Source of the DNA: JBMDXB01 sp048594975
GTDB lineage: Bacteria; Acidobacteriota; Vicinamibacteria; Vicinamibacterales; 2-12-FULL-66-21
Assembly: GCA_048594975.1 (NCBI GenBank)
Contig: JBMDXQ010000027.1
Location: forward strand, 124,001-188,000
Length of the DNA stretch: 64,000 bases
Direction: 5' to 3'
Shown: positions 16,503 through 24,556 of the stretch, in pieces
Layout: every line of letters starts with the position of its first letter
How positions within the stretch are numbered: the stretch's first letter is position 1
Translations under genes and position numbers: made by a program
Notes under the pieces: generated by a model
Seen by the model: only the letters and a program-made list of their open reading frames with translations
Told to the model about the DNA's origin: nothing
Databases searched by the model: none

Positions 16503-19238
16503 CTAGAAGGAAACATTCACGTTGAACGTGATCCGCCGAACGCCAGAGGCCGAGGTGGGCTGCAGGAAGAAAGGCGAGGTCATGACACCGCTGAAGCCCT
16601 GGTAGATCGGCCGGTTGAACAGGTTCTGGATGTTCACGGCGAGGTTCAGCCGGTAGCGCGGCATCGTCTGCGCGCCGGTCGGGTTCACCGTCAGGCCCGC
16701 CGGCCCTCCCGAAATCTGGACACCGCCGCCGGAGGTCACCTGCTTCTTGCCCAGCGTGAATGCGTAGGTGAAGTTCGCCGACGAGCTCAACGTCGCGACA
16801 GTGCGCGCGGAGTTGCGGCCGACGCCGGCCGGCCGGTCGTTGAAGACCAGGTCGCCGTTGTCGTCGAACCCGGTGAGAATCGTCAGCGGCGGCGGCGCAC
16901 TGCCGTTGAACGCGAAACGCGCGGTGAGATTGCGCACCGCGGTGCTCGTGATCATCAGGTGGCCGTTGTGGCGGCGATCGAAGCGCGACGGCCCCCACTC
17001 GTCCTCGAGGCTGATGCTCGCGGGGATCACGAACGCGCCGTCGGTGTTGTCGTAGTTGCGGCCCCAGTTGTAGAAGCCGGCCATGGTCAGGCCGCGACGC
17101 CAGGAGAACCACGGACCCGACATCGCTGCGGACCCGCCGCCCGGCCCCAGCATGATCATCATCGGGCCACCGGCCGAGTGCATCATGATTGGCCCGCCGG
17201 CGCCCGGCGCCGCGCCGCCGGTCGGCGGAAGCGGCGCGAGGTTCACGTTCAGCGATACGCTCACCGCGTGCTGGCTGCCGCGGCCCTGCGAGGCGGCGAG
17301 GATGACGTTCGCGAACGACGGGTCGGGCCGTACGCCCTCGACTGGCGCGTTGAGGTTGCGGCCGGCAAGCAGCGCATCGCGATAGCCGTAGCTGTAGAGG
17401 ACGTTGGCATTGATGCGGCGGGAGAGCGTCTGGGCGATGCCCGCGCTGAGCCGCTGCGCGTGCGCCATCTGGAATTCCTCGGCGAGCAGGTAGCGGTTCG
17501 TCGGCGGGGTCGCGCCCCCGAACCCGGGTTCCGGGAACGGCGGGTCGATGAGGTTCAACTCGTGCTGGCGGAAGCCGTCGACCTGCAGCGTCTGCGCGTA
17601 CGTGCTCGTCGGCAGCCAGTCGTAGAAGATGCCCCAGCTGCCGCGCAGCGTCGTCCTGCCGCTCTTGAACGGCGCCCAGGTGAACCCGACGCGCGGCGCG
17701 AGATTCAGCGCGTCGGGCACGTGGGTCTGCGCCTCGTAGCGCACGCCGCCGGTCAGCGTCAGCCCTTTCCGCACCTTGACGTCGTCCTGGATGTAGAAGC
17801 CGCCCTGCGCGTTCGAGTAGCGGATGTTCGGGTCGCCGATGCGGCGGCTGTAGCTGCGCGGCCGGCCGGCCTCGAAGGCGTCGAGGCTCTCGAACACGTA
17901 GGTGCCCAGGTAGTTGCTGTCGAGATCCGATCGATACGTCGAGTACTGGACCTCGATCCCCGTCCGTACCGAGTGGATGCCGCGCACATAATCGAGGTCG
18001 GAGTTCAGCCGGTAGGTGCGGCCGCGCGTGCCGCCGCGCCGCTGCGCCCCGCCGCTCGTGAAGTTGTCATTGACGACGATGGTCGTCAGCTCGACCGCGG
18101 ACTGGTTGAGAGAATCGTCGCCCCACACCGACAACCGCGTGTTGAGCACGAAACGCCGGCCGATGGGCCCGTTCTGCTGCGCGTACAGACCGAAGGAGCG
18201 CTCCTCGGACGCATAGGCGCGCTCGAGGAGATCGTAGGTGCCGACGCCGGCGTTGCGTCGACGGAAGCGGGCGCCGTGGAAGGCCACGCGGAGCACCTGG
18301 TCGCGCGTCAGCGCGTAGTCGACGCCTCCGGAATAGAAGCTGTTGTCGGCAGGGCTGCGCAACGGCGCGTTGCCCTTGATCTGGCCGACCGGCGTTGCCG
18401 CGTACACGACCGGCGTCGAGTAGCTGTCCTGCCCGTTGAAGTTCAGGTGGAACGACGCCTTCTCGTTGATCACGGTGCCGTTCAGGCCGACACCGTACAT
18501 CCAGCTCTGGGCGGGACCGTTCTCGCCGACGAGCGGGTTCTTGCCATCCATCGCGCTGTCGTAGAACCCCATCCGCACCGACCCGCGCACCGGACCGATG
18601 CCGGGCTGCGTGAGGACTTCGATCCGCAGCTCCCCGGCGTAGTGAACCTCCGGTGCAAACTGATCGCGGGTGATGCGCACGGACTTGATCATCGCCTTCG
18701 GCGGCAGCTCGCGCCCCTCGAAGCTGTCGACGAGGATCTTCGCGTCCGGTCCGGCCATGTCCATCAGCTGCCGGCGCAGCTCGTCGGGATCGTCCGAGAG
18801 CGCGTCGATCTGCTCGCGCGTCAGCACGGTTCCGAACGTCACCTCGCGATCGGCCGCCGCCTGCTGCCGATCCCGCTCGACGGTGACCGACGACTCCACG
18901 CGCTCGAGCGGCAGCACCAGCACCTGGCGGTTCTGCCCCGCGCGCAGCCGGACCTCGGGCAGCGTCCGAGTCTGGAAGCCGGCGAACGCGCCCGTGATCG
19001 AGTACCGCCCCGGCACCAGGCCTTGAAAGGTGACCTGCCCCTGGTCGGTCGTCGTCGCCGGCGCAATCGCCTGCGACTTGTTCGACGGCTCGACGCCGGC
19101 AATGGTCACCGTCGCTCCGGGCAGCACGCCGCGCGTCTCGTCGACCACGGTCACGAGCAGCGTCGCGGTGCGGTCCGACTGGGCGCTGGCGGCGGCGGGC
19201 ACGAGCGAGGCGATGAACAGGAGCAGCAACGCGCGCAT
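16503..19238 (-). CDS. TonB-dependent receptor with regulatory-like N-terminal domain
   Basis: 911 residues from ATG 19238, which has GGGAGG five bases upstream. Signal peptide (LLLLFIASLVPAAASA), then a carboxypeptidase-regulatory-like beta-sandwich (GVLPGATVTIAG, GRYSITGAFAGF), then a plug and a beta-barrel. Such receptors take up large substrates with TonB energy and are abundant in Acidobacteriota. A Gly/Pro/Met-rich insertion (GGPIMMHSAGGPMMIMLGPG) lies in a predicted surface loop near residue 700. The protein ends in VSF, as expected for an outer-membrane barrel. The gene follows the 370-residue gene and is probably cotranscribed with it. Confidence 0.9.
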   Translation of the reverse strand: MRALLLLFIASLVPAAASAQSDRTATLLVTVVDETRGVLPGATVTIAGVEPSNKSQAIAPATTTDQGQVTFQGLVPGRYSITGAFAGFQTRTLPEVRLRAGQNRQVLVLPLERVESSVTVERDRQQAAADREVTFGTVLTREQIDALSDDPDELRRQLMDMAGPDAKILVDSFEGRELPPKAMIKSVRITRDQFAPEVHYAGELRIEVLTQPGIGPVRGSVRMGFYDSAMDGKNPLVGENGPAQSWMYGVGLNGTVINEKASFHLNFNGQDSYSTPVVYAATPVGQIKGNAPLRSPADNSFYSGGVDYALTRDQVLRVAFHGARFRRRNAGVGTYDLLERAYASEERSFGLYAQQNGPIGRRFVLNTRLSVWGDDSLNQSAVELTTIVVNDNFTSGGAQRRGGTRGRTYRLNSDLDYVRGIHSVRTGIEVQYSTYRSDLDSNYLGTYVFESLDAFEAGRPRSYSRRIGDPNIRYSNAQGGFYIQDDVKVRKGLTLTGGVRYEAQTHVPDALNLAPRVGFTWAPFKSGRTTLRGSWGIFYDWLPTSTYAQTLQVDGFRQHELNLIDPPFPEPGFGGATPPTNRYLLAEEFQMAHAQRLSAGIAQTLSRRINANVLYSYGYRDALLAGRNLNAPVEGVRPDPSFANVILAASQGRGSQHAVSVSLNVNLAPLPPTGGAAPGAGGPIMMHSAGGPMMIMLGPGGGSAAMSGPWFSWRRGLTMAGFYNWGRNYDNTDGAFVIPASISLEDEWGPSRFDRRHNGHLMITSTAVRNLTARFAFNGSAPPPLTILTGFDDNGDLVFNDRPAGVGRNSARTVATLSSSANFTYAFTLGKKQVTSGGGVQISGGPAGLTVNPTGAQTMPRYRLNLAVNIQNLFNRPIYQGFSGVMTSPFFLQPTSASGVRRITFNVNVSF

Positions 19239-19258
19239 CGCATCCTCCCGGGGAGAAC

Positions 19259-20371
19259 TCACCTGGCCGGGTCGAACCTGCGGGGATCGATCTTCACGTT
19301 CAAGCGGAAACGATCGAACGTCGTCTCTTCCGTGGTCTCGGTGCCAATCGCCCGGCGCAGCCGGAACGGCAGCTTCACGCCGTCGACGTCGCGGTAGTCA
19401 GCGAAGTAGAGCCGGTGCTCGACCGGCGAGGCCTGCGCCTTGGAGCGGATGGCCAGGACCTCCTTCGCGTAGCGGTCCATCTCCTCTTTGGGAGCACCCG
19501 CGGCCGGAGCCGGCGGGCCGGCGACTACGACCGCGCCGGGCGCGATCGTCTTCGGCGGCGGTTCGCCCGGCACGGTCACGACGACGTTGGTTGGCGGCGT
19601 CGTCCAGCTGACCATGATCGGCAGCCGCGTGTCGCTGTGCACGAAGAACCGGAGCGCGAAGGTCCCTTCGCCCTTCACGTCCAGCACGTCGGCGCGTCCC
19701 TGCGGCGCCTCCGCCATGGCGGCGTACGCAAAGGTGAGCGGATAGGCGGGCGGCGCGGCAGCGAACAACCCCAGCGACAGGCGGGTGAAGTCCTGTTTGA
19801 CGGCGGCCACGCGTGCTCGGCGCGGGTCGGCCGCCGGGCCGCGGCCGCCCGCGGGCGCCGCGCCGGCCGGTCCCGGCGGTCCGGAGGCGCCCGGCGGCGC
19901 AGTGCCAGGCGGCATCGGCATCGCTCGGCCGCCGGGGGGCGGCATCGGTGGCACCTGAATCAACTCGTCGCCGTTGAAGCCTGATGAGGTGGGTTCGCTG
20001 TCCTCGGCCGGGAACTCGTCTACGCGCAGATACTTGTCCGGGAGTTCCAGCAGGATCTCGAACTCGATGGGAACCAGATTGTTACCGCGGACGCGCCGCG
20101 TCCGGCCGGAGACGACCACGGTCTTGATCGCTGCCAGCTTGTCCCCGCCCATCGCCGTGCGAGCCTCGAGGAGCACCTCTTCCGCCCGTTTCAATGCTTC
20201 GGGCGACGGCGGGCGGGCTGGCGAGGGCTTCTGGCTCGTCACGGAGGGCTGTGCCGCGGCGGGCGGTAATGCCGGCGGCGGTTGTGGCGGTTGCGTCTGC
20301 GGCGGCGCCGCCCCGGCAATGCCGCCGAGGATGGCGACGCACGCGCACACCGACGGCACACGGCTGGACAT
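19259..20371 (-). CDS. exported LolA-like protein with Pro/Met/Gly-rich insert
   Basis: 370 residues from ATG 20371 (an earlier in-frame start is at 20392). A short signal peptide is followed by a Pro/Gln-rich linker. The rest fits a periplasmic outer-membrane lipoprotein-sorting-like sheet (VVVSGRTRR, FEILLELPDKYLR, YFADYRDVDGVKLPFRLRR). A Pro/Met/Gly-rich low-complexity insert sits near residues 145-180. A similar Met/Gly-rich insert occurs in the TonB receptor encoded next, suggesting that the two proteins share a ligand. The function is unknown. Confidence 0.75.
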   Translation of the reverse strand: MSSRVPSVCACVAILGGIAGAAPPQTQPPQPPPALPPAAAQPSVTSQKPSPARPPSPEALKRAEEVLLEARTAMGGDKLAAIKTVVVSGRTRRVRGNNLVPIEFEILLELPDKYLRVDEFPAEDSEPTSSGFNGDELIQVPPMPPPGGRAMPMPPGTAPPGASGPPGPAGAAPAGGRGPAADPRRARVAAVKQDFTRLSLGLFAAAPPAYPLTFAYAAMAEAPQGRADVLDVKGEGTFALRFFVHSDTRLPIMVSWTTPPTNVVVTVPGEPPPKTIAPGAVVVAGPPAPAAGAPKEEMDRYAKEVLAIRSKAQASPVEHRLYFADYRDVDGVKLPFRLRRAIGTETTEETTFDRFRLNVKIDPRRFDPAR

Positions 20372-20399
20372 CAGGCAACTAGACGAAGGCACGGGCCGG

Positions 20400-20485
20400 T
20401 TGGTTGGCTCTTCTGTTCTTCTTTCTTCTTTCTTCGTCAGCTTTCTTCATCAGGGATCGAAGGTCGAAAGTCGACAGTCGACTGT
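20400..20485. repeat. TTCTTC and GTCGA repeat island F
   Basis: A pyrimidine tract of TTCTTC/TTTCTTC words is followed by GTCGAAAGTCGACAGTCGACTG, shown here only as its words GTCGAA, GTCGAC and GTCGAC. It starts within ten bases of the DUF4159 stop (20494) and reaches the start of the 370-residue gene. Confidence 0.65.
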
Positions 20486-20493
20486 TTACTGCC

Positions 20494-21333
20494 TCAATGC
20501 GACATCGCGTACAAGAGCACGTTGAGTCCGAGCGCGTAGCCGTCCGGCGAAAACTGGTAGAAGAAGGCCGGGTCTTCCCCTTCGCGCTCCCACGAGTCGG
20601 CGATGTCGTTGTTGTGCGTCATCAGCACCATGATGCGATCGTGCGCGTCGCGGATCGCGCGCAGCGGGTGCTCGACGCTGTCGGCGCCGCGCTCCGACGT
20701 GGACGTGCCGTCGACCTGCCGCCAGAAGATGATGTTGGTGATCTGCGGCATCTTCGAGATGGTAAACAGGCTCCGGAAAATCGGATCGCTCGGCGGCAGC
20801 TCGCGGATCGGGTACTCGCCCGGGGGCAGCACCCGCGCGATCTGGCTCTCCCACTGCGCCCACGCGGCCGAACCCCAGAAGTCGTCGACCCAGAGGAACC
20901 CGCCCTTGAACAGGTACTGCCGCAGCCGTGTCACCTCCTCGGAACTGAACCCGATCGTCCCCGCGTCGGAAGCCATGATGAACGGGCAGCCGAACACCGC
21001 GTCGTCGGTGAGCCGCACGACGAAGTGCGCGGGCTGCTTGCCGGCGTCGAGGTTCACGGCGGCCCGCGTCAGCTCGGACATGCGGATCATGAAATTGATC
21101 TCGGCGTACGGGTAGTCGGTCCGCCAGCCCATGCCCATCGGCTCGCGCCGGACCTGCGTGTACATCAGCCGGCAGAACGTGAACGCGGGAGCGCGGAAGT
21201 CGGGCGGCGGGAAAACGGGCGCGACGCTGCCCTCGCGAAACCGCCCCCACTGTTCGAACTGCGCGGCAGCGTAGGCAGTGGTGGCGACGAGCGCCAGCAT
21301 GGCGGCGGCGAGGCGGAGTGACCAGCCGCGCAT
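20494..21333 (-). CDS. DUF4159 domain protein (second copy)
   Basis: 279 residues from ATG 21333 with a signal peptide ending near AYAAAQ. The DUF4159 landmarks are present: DYPYAEINFMIRMSEL, the GGFLWVDDFWGSAAW block, and the C-terminal LNVLLYAMSH. It is a paralogue of the protein at 5265-6038 but lies outside the MoxR operon, beside the TonB receptor pair. Its presence suggests a soluble periplasmic partner. The function is unknown. Confidence 0.88.
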   Translation of the reverse strand: MRGWSLRLAAAMLALVATTAYAAAQFEQWGRFREGSVAPVFPPPDFRAPAFTFCRLMYTQVRREPMGMGWRTDYPYAEINFMIRMSELTRAAVNLDAGKQPAHFVVRLTDDAVFGCPFIMASDAGTIGFSSEEVTRLRQYLFKGGFLWVDDFWGSAAWAQWESQIARVLPPGEYPIRELPPSDPIFRSLFTISKMPQITNIIFWRQVDGTSTSERGADSVEHPLRAIRDAHDRIMVLMTHNNDIADSWEREGEDPAFFYQFSPDGYALGLNVLLYAMSH

Positions 21334-21392
21334 GCGACCACAATAACCCAACGGCCGGCGCGTGAGGCAGCACTACGGAACTGTCTGGGCGC

Positions 21393-21453
21393 GCAGCCCT
21401 GAAGGGCTCCGCGACGGCTGGCGGGCGGTCGTGCCGCAGGGCTTCAGCCCTGC
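21393..21453. repeat. GCAGCCCT palindromic repeat (copy b, two units)
   Basis: One near-perfect palindrome at 21393-21410 and one perfect inverted form at 21436-21453 (GCAGGGCT, TC, AGCCCTGC). Both sit between the divergent DUF4159 and sigma-factor genes. Confidence 0.7.
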
Positions 21454-21485
21454 CGTCGGGGAGTACCACCGAACCGGAGGCACGG

Positions 21486-22052
21486 GTGTGGCGTCTTGCT
21501 GAGGACGCGATGAATGGGCTGGCGGATGGGTATCCAGGCCTCGTGACCGCAGAGCAGGCGCTCGAACGGGAGTTCGGGGAGCGGCTGCGCGAGTCGTCGT
21601 CGCTGGCCTTCCGCGGCGCGTACGGCGTGCTCCGCCACCGTGAGGATGCCGAGGACGTCGCCCAGGAAGCGTTCGTCCGCGCACACCGCAGCCTCGCGCA
21701 GCTGCGCGATCCGCAACGCTTCAAGGGCTGGCTGGTGCGCATGACGTGGCGGCTCGCCATCGACCGGTTGCGTGACGACCGCCGCCGCGCCACACGCGAG
21801 CAGGCGGCTGAGGCCGCACCCGCGGCAACCACCGAGCAAATCGCGTCGGCCCAGGAGCGGGCGCGGCGGCTCTGGACGGCGATCGACGAGCTGCCGGAGA
21901 AGCTGCGCCTCGCGCTCGTCCTCGCCTCGATCGAGGGACACGACGTCGCGGACGTCGGCCGCCTCCTGGGCATTCCGCCCGGGACGGTGAAGTCGAGGCT
22001 CTTCCTGGCGAGGAAGGCGCTCGCGGAGAAGCTGCAATGTCTCGCACGTTGA
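21486..22052 (+). CDS. ECF-type RNA polymerase sigma factor
   Basis: 188 residues from GTG 21486, with GGAGG five bases upstream. Region 2 is seen in RHREDAEDVAQEAFVRAHRSL and region 4 in the helix-turn-helix IEGHDVADVGRLLGIPPGTVKSRLFLARKAL. There is no extra C-terminal domain. It directs transcription of an envelope-stress or similar regulon. The next gene overlaps it by 16 bases and encodes a membrane protein in the anti-sigma position. Confidence 0.93.
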   Translation: MWRLAEDAMNGLADGYPGLVTAEQALEREFGERLRESSSLAFRGAYGVLRHREDAEDVAQEAFVRAHRSLAQLRDPQRFKGWLVRMTWRLAIDRLRDDRRRATREQAAEAAPAATTEQIASAQERARRLWTAIDELPEKLRLALVLASIEGHDVADVGRLLGIPPGTVKSRLFLARKALAEKLQCLAR

Positions 22053-22708
22053 AATCAGATCGGGATCCGCGGTCCGGGATCCGCGGTGCGGAGCTTGGCA
22101 CTCGGGGCCCGGAATCACCAGAACTGCCGGACGGGCGGGACGAGCAGATGCTCGCCGAAGTCGACCGCGAGCTGCGCAGGCTCCTGTCGGCAGTGCCGTC
22201 GCCGGGATTCGAGGCGCGGGTCCTGGCGGGCATCGCGCAGGACGAAGTACACGGGCGATCGTCCTCCATGTGGCTGGCCGCGGCAGCAGCGCTCGTGCTC
22301 GGCGCGGGGCTTCTCTTCGTGCTCGTTCGCAGCCCAGCGATCGACACGACCATGACGCCGCCGATGGCGCGACACGGTGAAGACGTCGTGCTGCCGTCCG
22401 TGCGATCGCAACCGCCTGCGATTGGCGAAGTCCGGACGCGGCGCGTGCCGCACGCCGGCCGTGTGCAGAGCCGCCCGGTTCGGCGGCCGCAGCCGGAGGT
22501 CATCGTCCCGCTGAACCAGATGGAGGCGGTCCGGCGTCTTGTTCGTGCGTTCAACGAAGGGCGGGTCGAGGCGGCGCCCGAAGCAGCCGGCGGACCGCTG
22601 GCGCCGCCCGAGGAGATTGCCGTTCCACCGCTCGAGGTGGAGCCGATCCCGGTGCCTGCGTTGGATGCGGGGGCGGCAGCGCTGCCGCAGCCAAGAAAGG
22701 GCGTATGA
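22037..22708 (+). CDS. membrane-anchored anti-sigma-like protein
   Basis: 223 residues with one membrane helix near 78-98. The cytoplasmic part has no CxxC or HxxxC zinc motif, so it is not a ZAS-type anti-sigma factor. The helix is followed by a Pro-rich, disordered-looking region with an amphipathic stretch near VIVPLNQMEAVRRLVRAFN. The start overlaps the sigma-factor gene, the usual sign of a sigma/anti-sigma pair. The first 25 residues are encoded by a GATCCGCGG repeat and read as low-complexity (SDRDPRSGIRG), so a later start is possible. The anti-sigma role is inferred from context. Confidence 0.7.
   Translation: MSRTLKSDRDPRSGIRGAELGTRGPESPELPDGRDEQMLAEVDRELRRLLSAVPSPGFEARVLAGIAQDEVHGRSSSMWLAAAAALVLGAGLLFVLVRSPAIDTTMTPPMARHGEDVVLPSVRSQPPAIGEVRTRRVPHAGRVQSRPVRRPQPEVIVPLNQMEAVRRLVRAFNEGRVEAAPEAAGGPLAPPEEIAVPPLEVEPIPVPALDAGAAALPQPRKGV
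22058..22090. repeat. GATCCGCGG repeat island M
   Basis: Two to three tandem imperfect copies of GGGATCCGCGGT just after the sigma-factor stop (22052), lying within the N-terminal codons of the anti-sigma-like gene. Confidence 0.6.
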
Positions 22709-23286
22709 AGGAGCAGACCGTGAAGAAGACACTGGCGTTCATCATCGCGCTGTGTGCAATCACAGCACTGACGCAGTCCCGCGTGGCAGTAGCACAGGAG
22801 AAACCGGGCGAGAGACCCGCGCTCGTGCCGCTCAAGGTTGATCTGGTGGTGTCGCGCACCGCCGGGGCGAAGAAGGTCAGCAGCCTGCCGTACACGCTGT
22901 GGATGACCGCCAACGACAGGCAGACGACGAGCGTTCGGATGGGTGTCCAGGTGCCAGTAACCAGCTTGGTGTTCGCGAAGGAGGGCTCGGAGCCCCAGCG
23001 CTCGTGGAGCTACCAGAACGTCGGCACGAACATCGACTGCGAGGCCACGAACGTGGCGGATGGCCGTTATCAGCTGCGGATCAGGTTGAGCGACTCTTCG
23101 GTCGATCGCGACGCGCCGGGCTCACCCACCAAGGACCCGGGCGCAGGGGTGCCCGCCCTTCGGAGCTTCACCTCCAGCTTCAACATCCTGCTCAAGGACG
23201 GCCAGACGGCGCAGTACGCGTCGGCCACGGATCCGGTGAGCGGCGAGACGCTGAAGGTGGACGTCACTCTCACGGTCCTCAAATGA
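22705..23286 (+). CDS. exported hypothetical protein, acidobacterial secretin-like domain
   Basis: 193 residues with a signal peptide ending near VAVAQ. The body is all-beta in pattern and shows SLPYTLWMTANDR, YQNVGTNIDCEA and LLKDGQTAQYASATDPVSGE. I recall very similar small exported proteins as common in Acidobacteriota, often beside an ECF sigma and anti-sigma pair; the function is unknown. The ATG overlaps the stop of the preceding gene by four bases, so it belongs to the sigma operon. Confidence 0.75.
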   Translation: MKEQTVKKTLAFIIALCAITALTQSRVAVAQEKPGERPALVPLKVDLVVSRTAGAKKVSSLPYTLWMTANDRQTTSVRMGVQVPVTSLVFAKEGSEPQRSWSYQNVGTNIDCEATNVADGRYQLRIRLSDSSVDRDAPGSPTKDPGAGVPALRSFTSSFNILLKDGQTAQYASATDPVSGETLKVDVTLTVLK

Positions 23287-23430
23287 TCCTTGCGGTTCCG
23301 AGGGTTCCGAGGGTTCGGGGGTTCCAAGGGTTCCGGGGGTTCGAGGGTTCGAAACATCTGAACCCACGAACCCACGAACCCACGAACCACGGAACCCGGA
23401 ACTCCGGAACCCCGGAACCCACGAGCCTCG
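23287..23430. repeat. GGGTTC/GAACCC inverted repeat island G
   Basis: It opens right at the stop codon at 23286 with GGTTCCGA, GGGTTC and GGTTCGAG words and is followed by the complementary words GAACCCAC, GAACCC and GGAACCC. The two halves can pair over about 50 bases, giving a long imperfect hairpin. Confidence 0.8.
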
Positions 23431-23503
23431 CCATAATAGGAACCGGAAGGACGAGGGCGCCGTCTAAGCTTCCGCCAGCCTGCCTCCTCCTTCCGGAGGT
23501 GTC

Positions 23504-24556
23504 GTGTTCTCACTGGTTCTCCTCGGTCTCCTGCTCGCAGCCGGCAACGCTCCCCCGCCGCAGGAACAGGCCTCCGCAGCCCGGGAATCCGATCTCGACG
23601 CGTTCATGAAGAAGGTCCTCGCGCGCCGCGAGGTGAACCGCAGGACGTTGGACCAGTACGTGCTGGACGAGGTCGAGCAGTTCGAGATCCTCGGCCCGGG
23701 TCGAATCCCGCTGCACCGGTCGAAGCGGGAGTTCACCTGGTACGTCCGCGACGGGATGCACGTGCGCAGTCCGGTGAAGTTCAACGGCGTGCCGGTCGGC
23801 GAAGCGGACCGCGATCGCTACGAGGAGGGCTGGATCCGCCGCGAGAAGGAGCGCATCGCCCGCCGCGCGAAGAAGGAACAGGAAGAGAAGGAGCAAGAGC
23901 GGCAGAAGAGGGAGGGGGCCGGAGGCCAGGAGGCGAAGCGGGAGGGCGCGACGGACGCGGAGAAGGAGACGCGGGGTGAGATCGTCATCTCTCCTGGCGG
24001 CGTCCAGGTCGACACCGGTGCTCCGGCCATTCCCACCGAGCCGCGGTTCGTCTCCGAGGCGTACTTCATGGATTTCAAGTTCGAGCCCGGCAACTACTAC
24101 CTGGCCGGGCGCGAGCAGCTCGAGGGCCAGGAGGTCCTGCGCATCGAGTACTACCCGTCGAAGCTGTTCGACGACGAGGACAAGAAGACGCCACGGGAGA
24201 TGCGGCGGAAGAACAAGCCGGACGAGATCGAGGAGGACATCGACCGGCGGATGAACAAGACGGCGCTCATCACGCTCTGGGTCGATCCGAAGGAGCACCA
24301 GATCGTGAAGTACACGTTCGAGAACGTCTGGTTGGATTTCCTGCCCGGGGCGTGGCTGGTGCGCGTCGACGAGCTGCGCGCCTCGATGACCATGAGGCAG
24401 CCGTTCCCCGGCGTGTGGTTGCCGCACGGGATCGAGATCGGCGGCGGCATCACGCTGGCCAACGGCACCTTCGAGGCCGGCTACGAGCGCCGCTTTGCCC
24501 AGTATCGCGAGGCGGCGACCTCCTACAAGATCCGGATCCCGAAGGGGGACAAATGA
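23504..24556 (+). CDS. exported protein with charged coiled-coil insert
   Basis: 350 residues from GTG 23504 (GGAGG five bases upstream). A short signal peptide is followed by a helical N-terminal part and a very charged Lys/Glu stretch (KKEQEEKEQERQ) near residues 125-150. The C-terminal half is beta-rich and includes LWVDPKEHQIVKYTFENV, as in outer-membrane lipoprotein-sorting-like folds. It overlaps the Omp85-like gene by four bases, suggesting that the two work together in outer-membrane biogenesis or lipid delivery. I do not recognise a precise family. Confidence 0.7.
   Translation: MFSLVLLGLLLAAGNAPPPQEQASAARESDLDAFMKKVLARREVNRRTLDQYVLDEVEQFEILGPGRIPLHRSKREFTWYVRDGMHVRSPVKFNGVPVGEADRDRYEEGWIRREKERIARRAKKEQEEKEQERQKREGAGGQEAKREGATDAEKETRGEIVISPGGVQVDTGAPAIPTEPRFVSEAYFMDFKFEPGNYYLAGREQLEGQEVLRIEYYPSKLFDDEDKKTPREMRRKNKPDEIEEDIDRRMNKTALITLWVDPKEHQIVKYTFENVWLDFLPGAWLVRVDELRASMTMRQPFPGVWLPHGIEIGGGITLANGTFEAGYERRFAQYREAATSYKIRIPKGDK

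Noticed and set aside
16257..19397. 1046-codon open frame on the plus strand
   Set aside because: Antisense to the TonB receptor; repeats and Arg/Val/Ala composition only.
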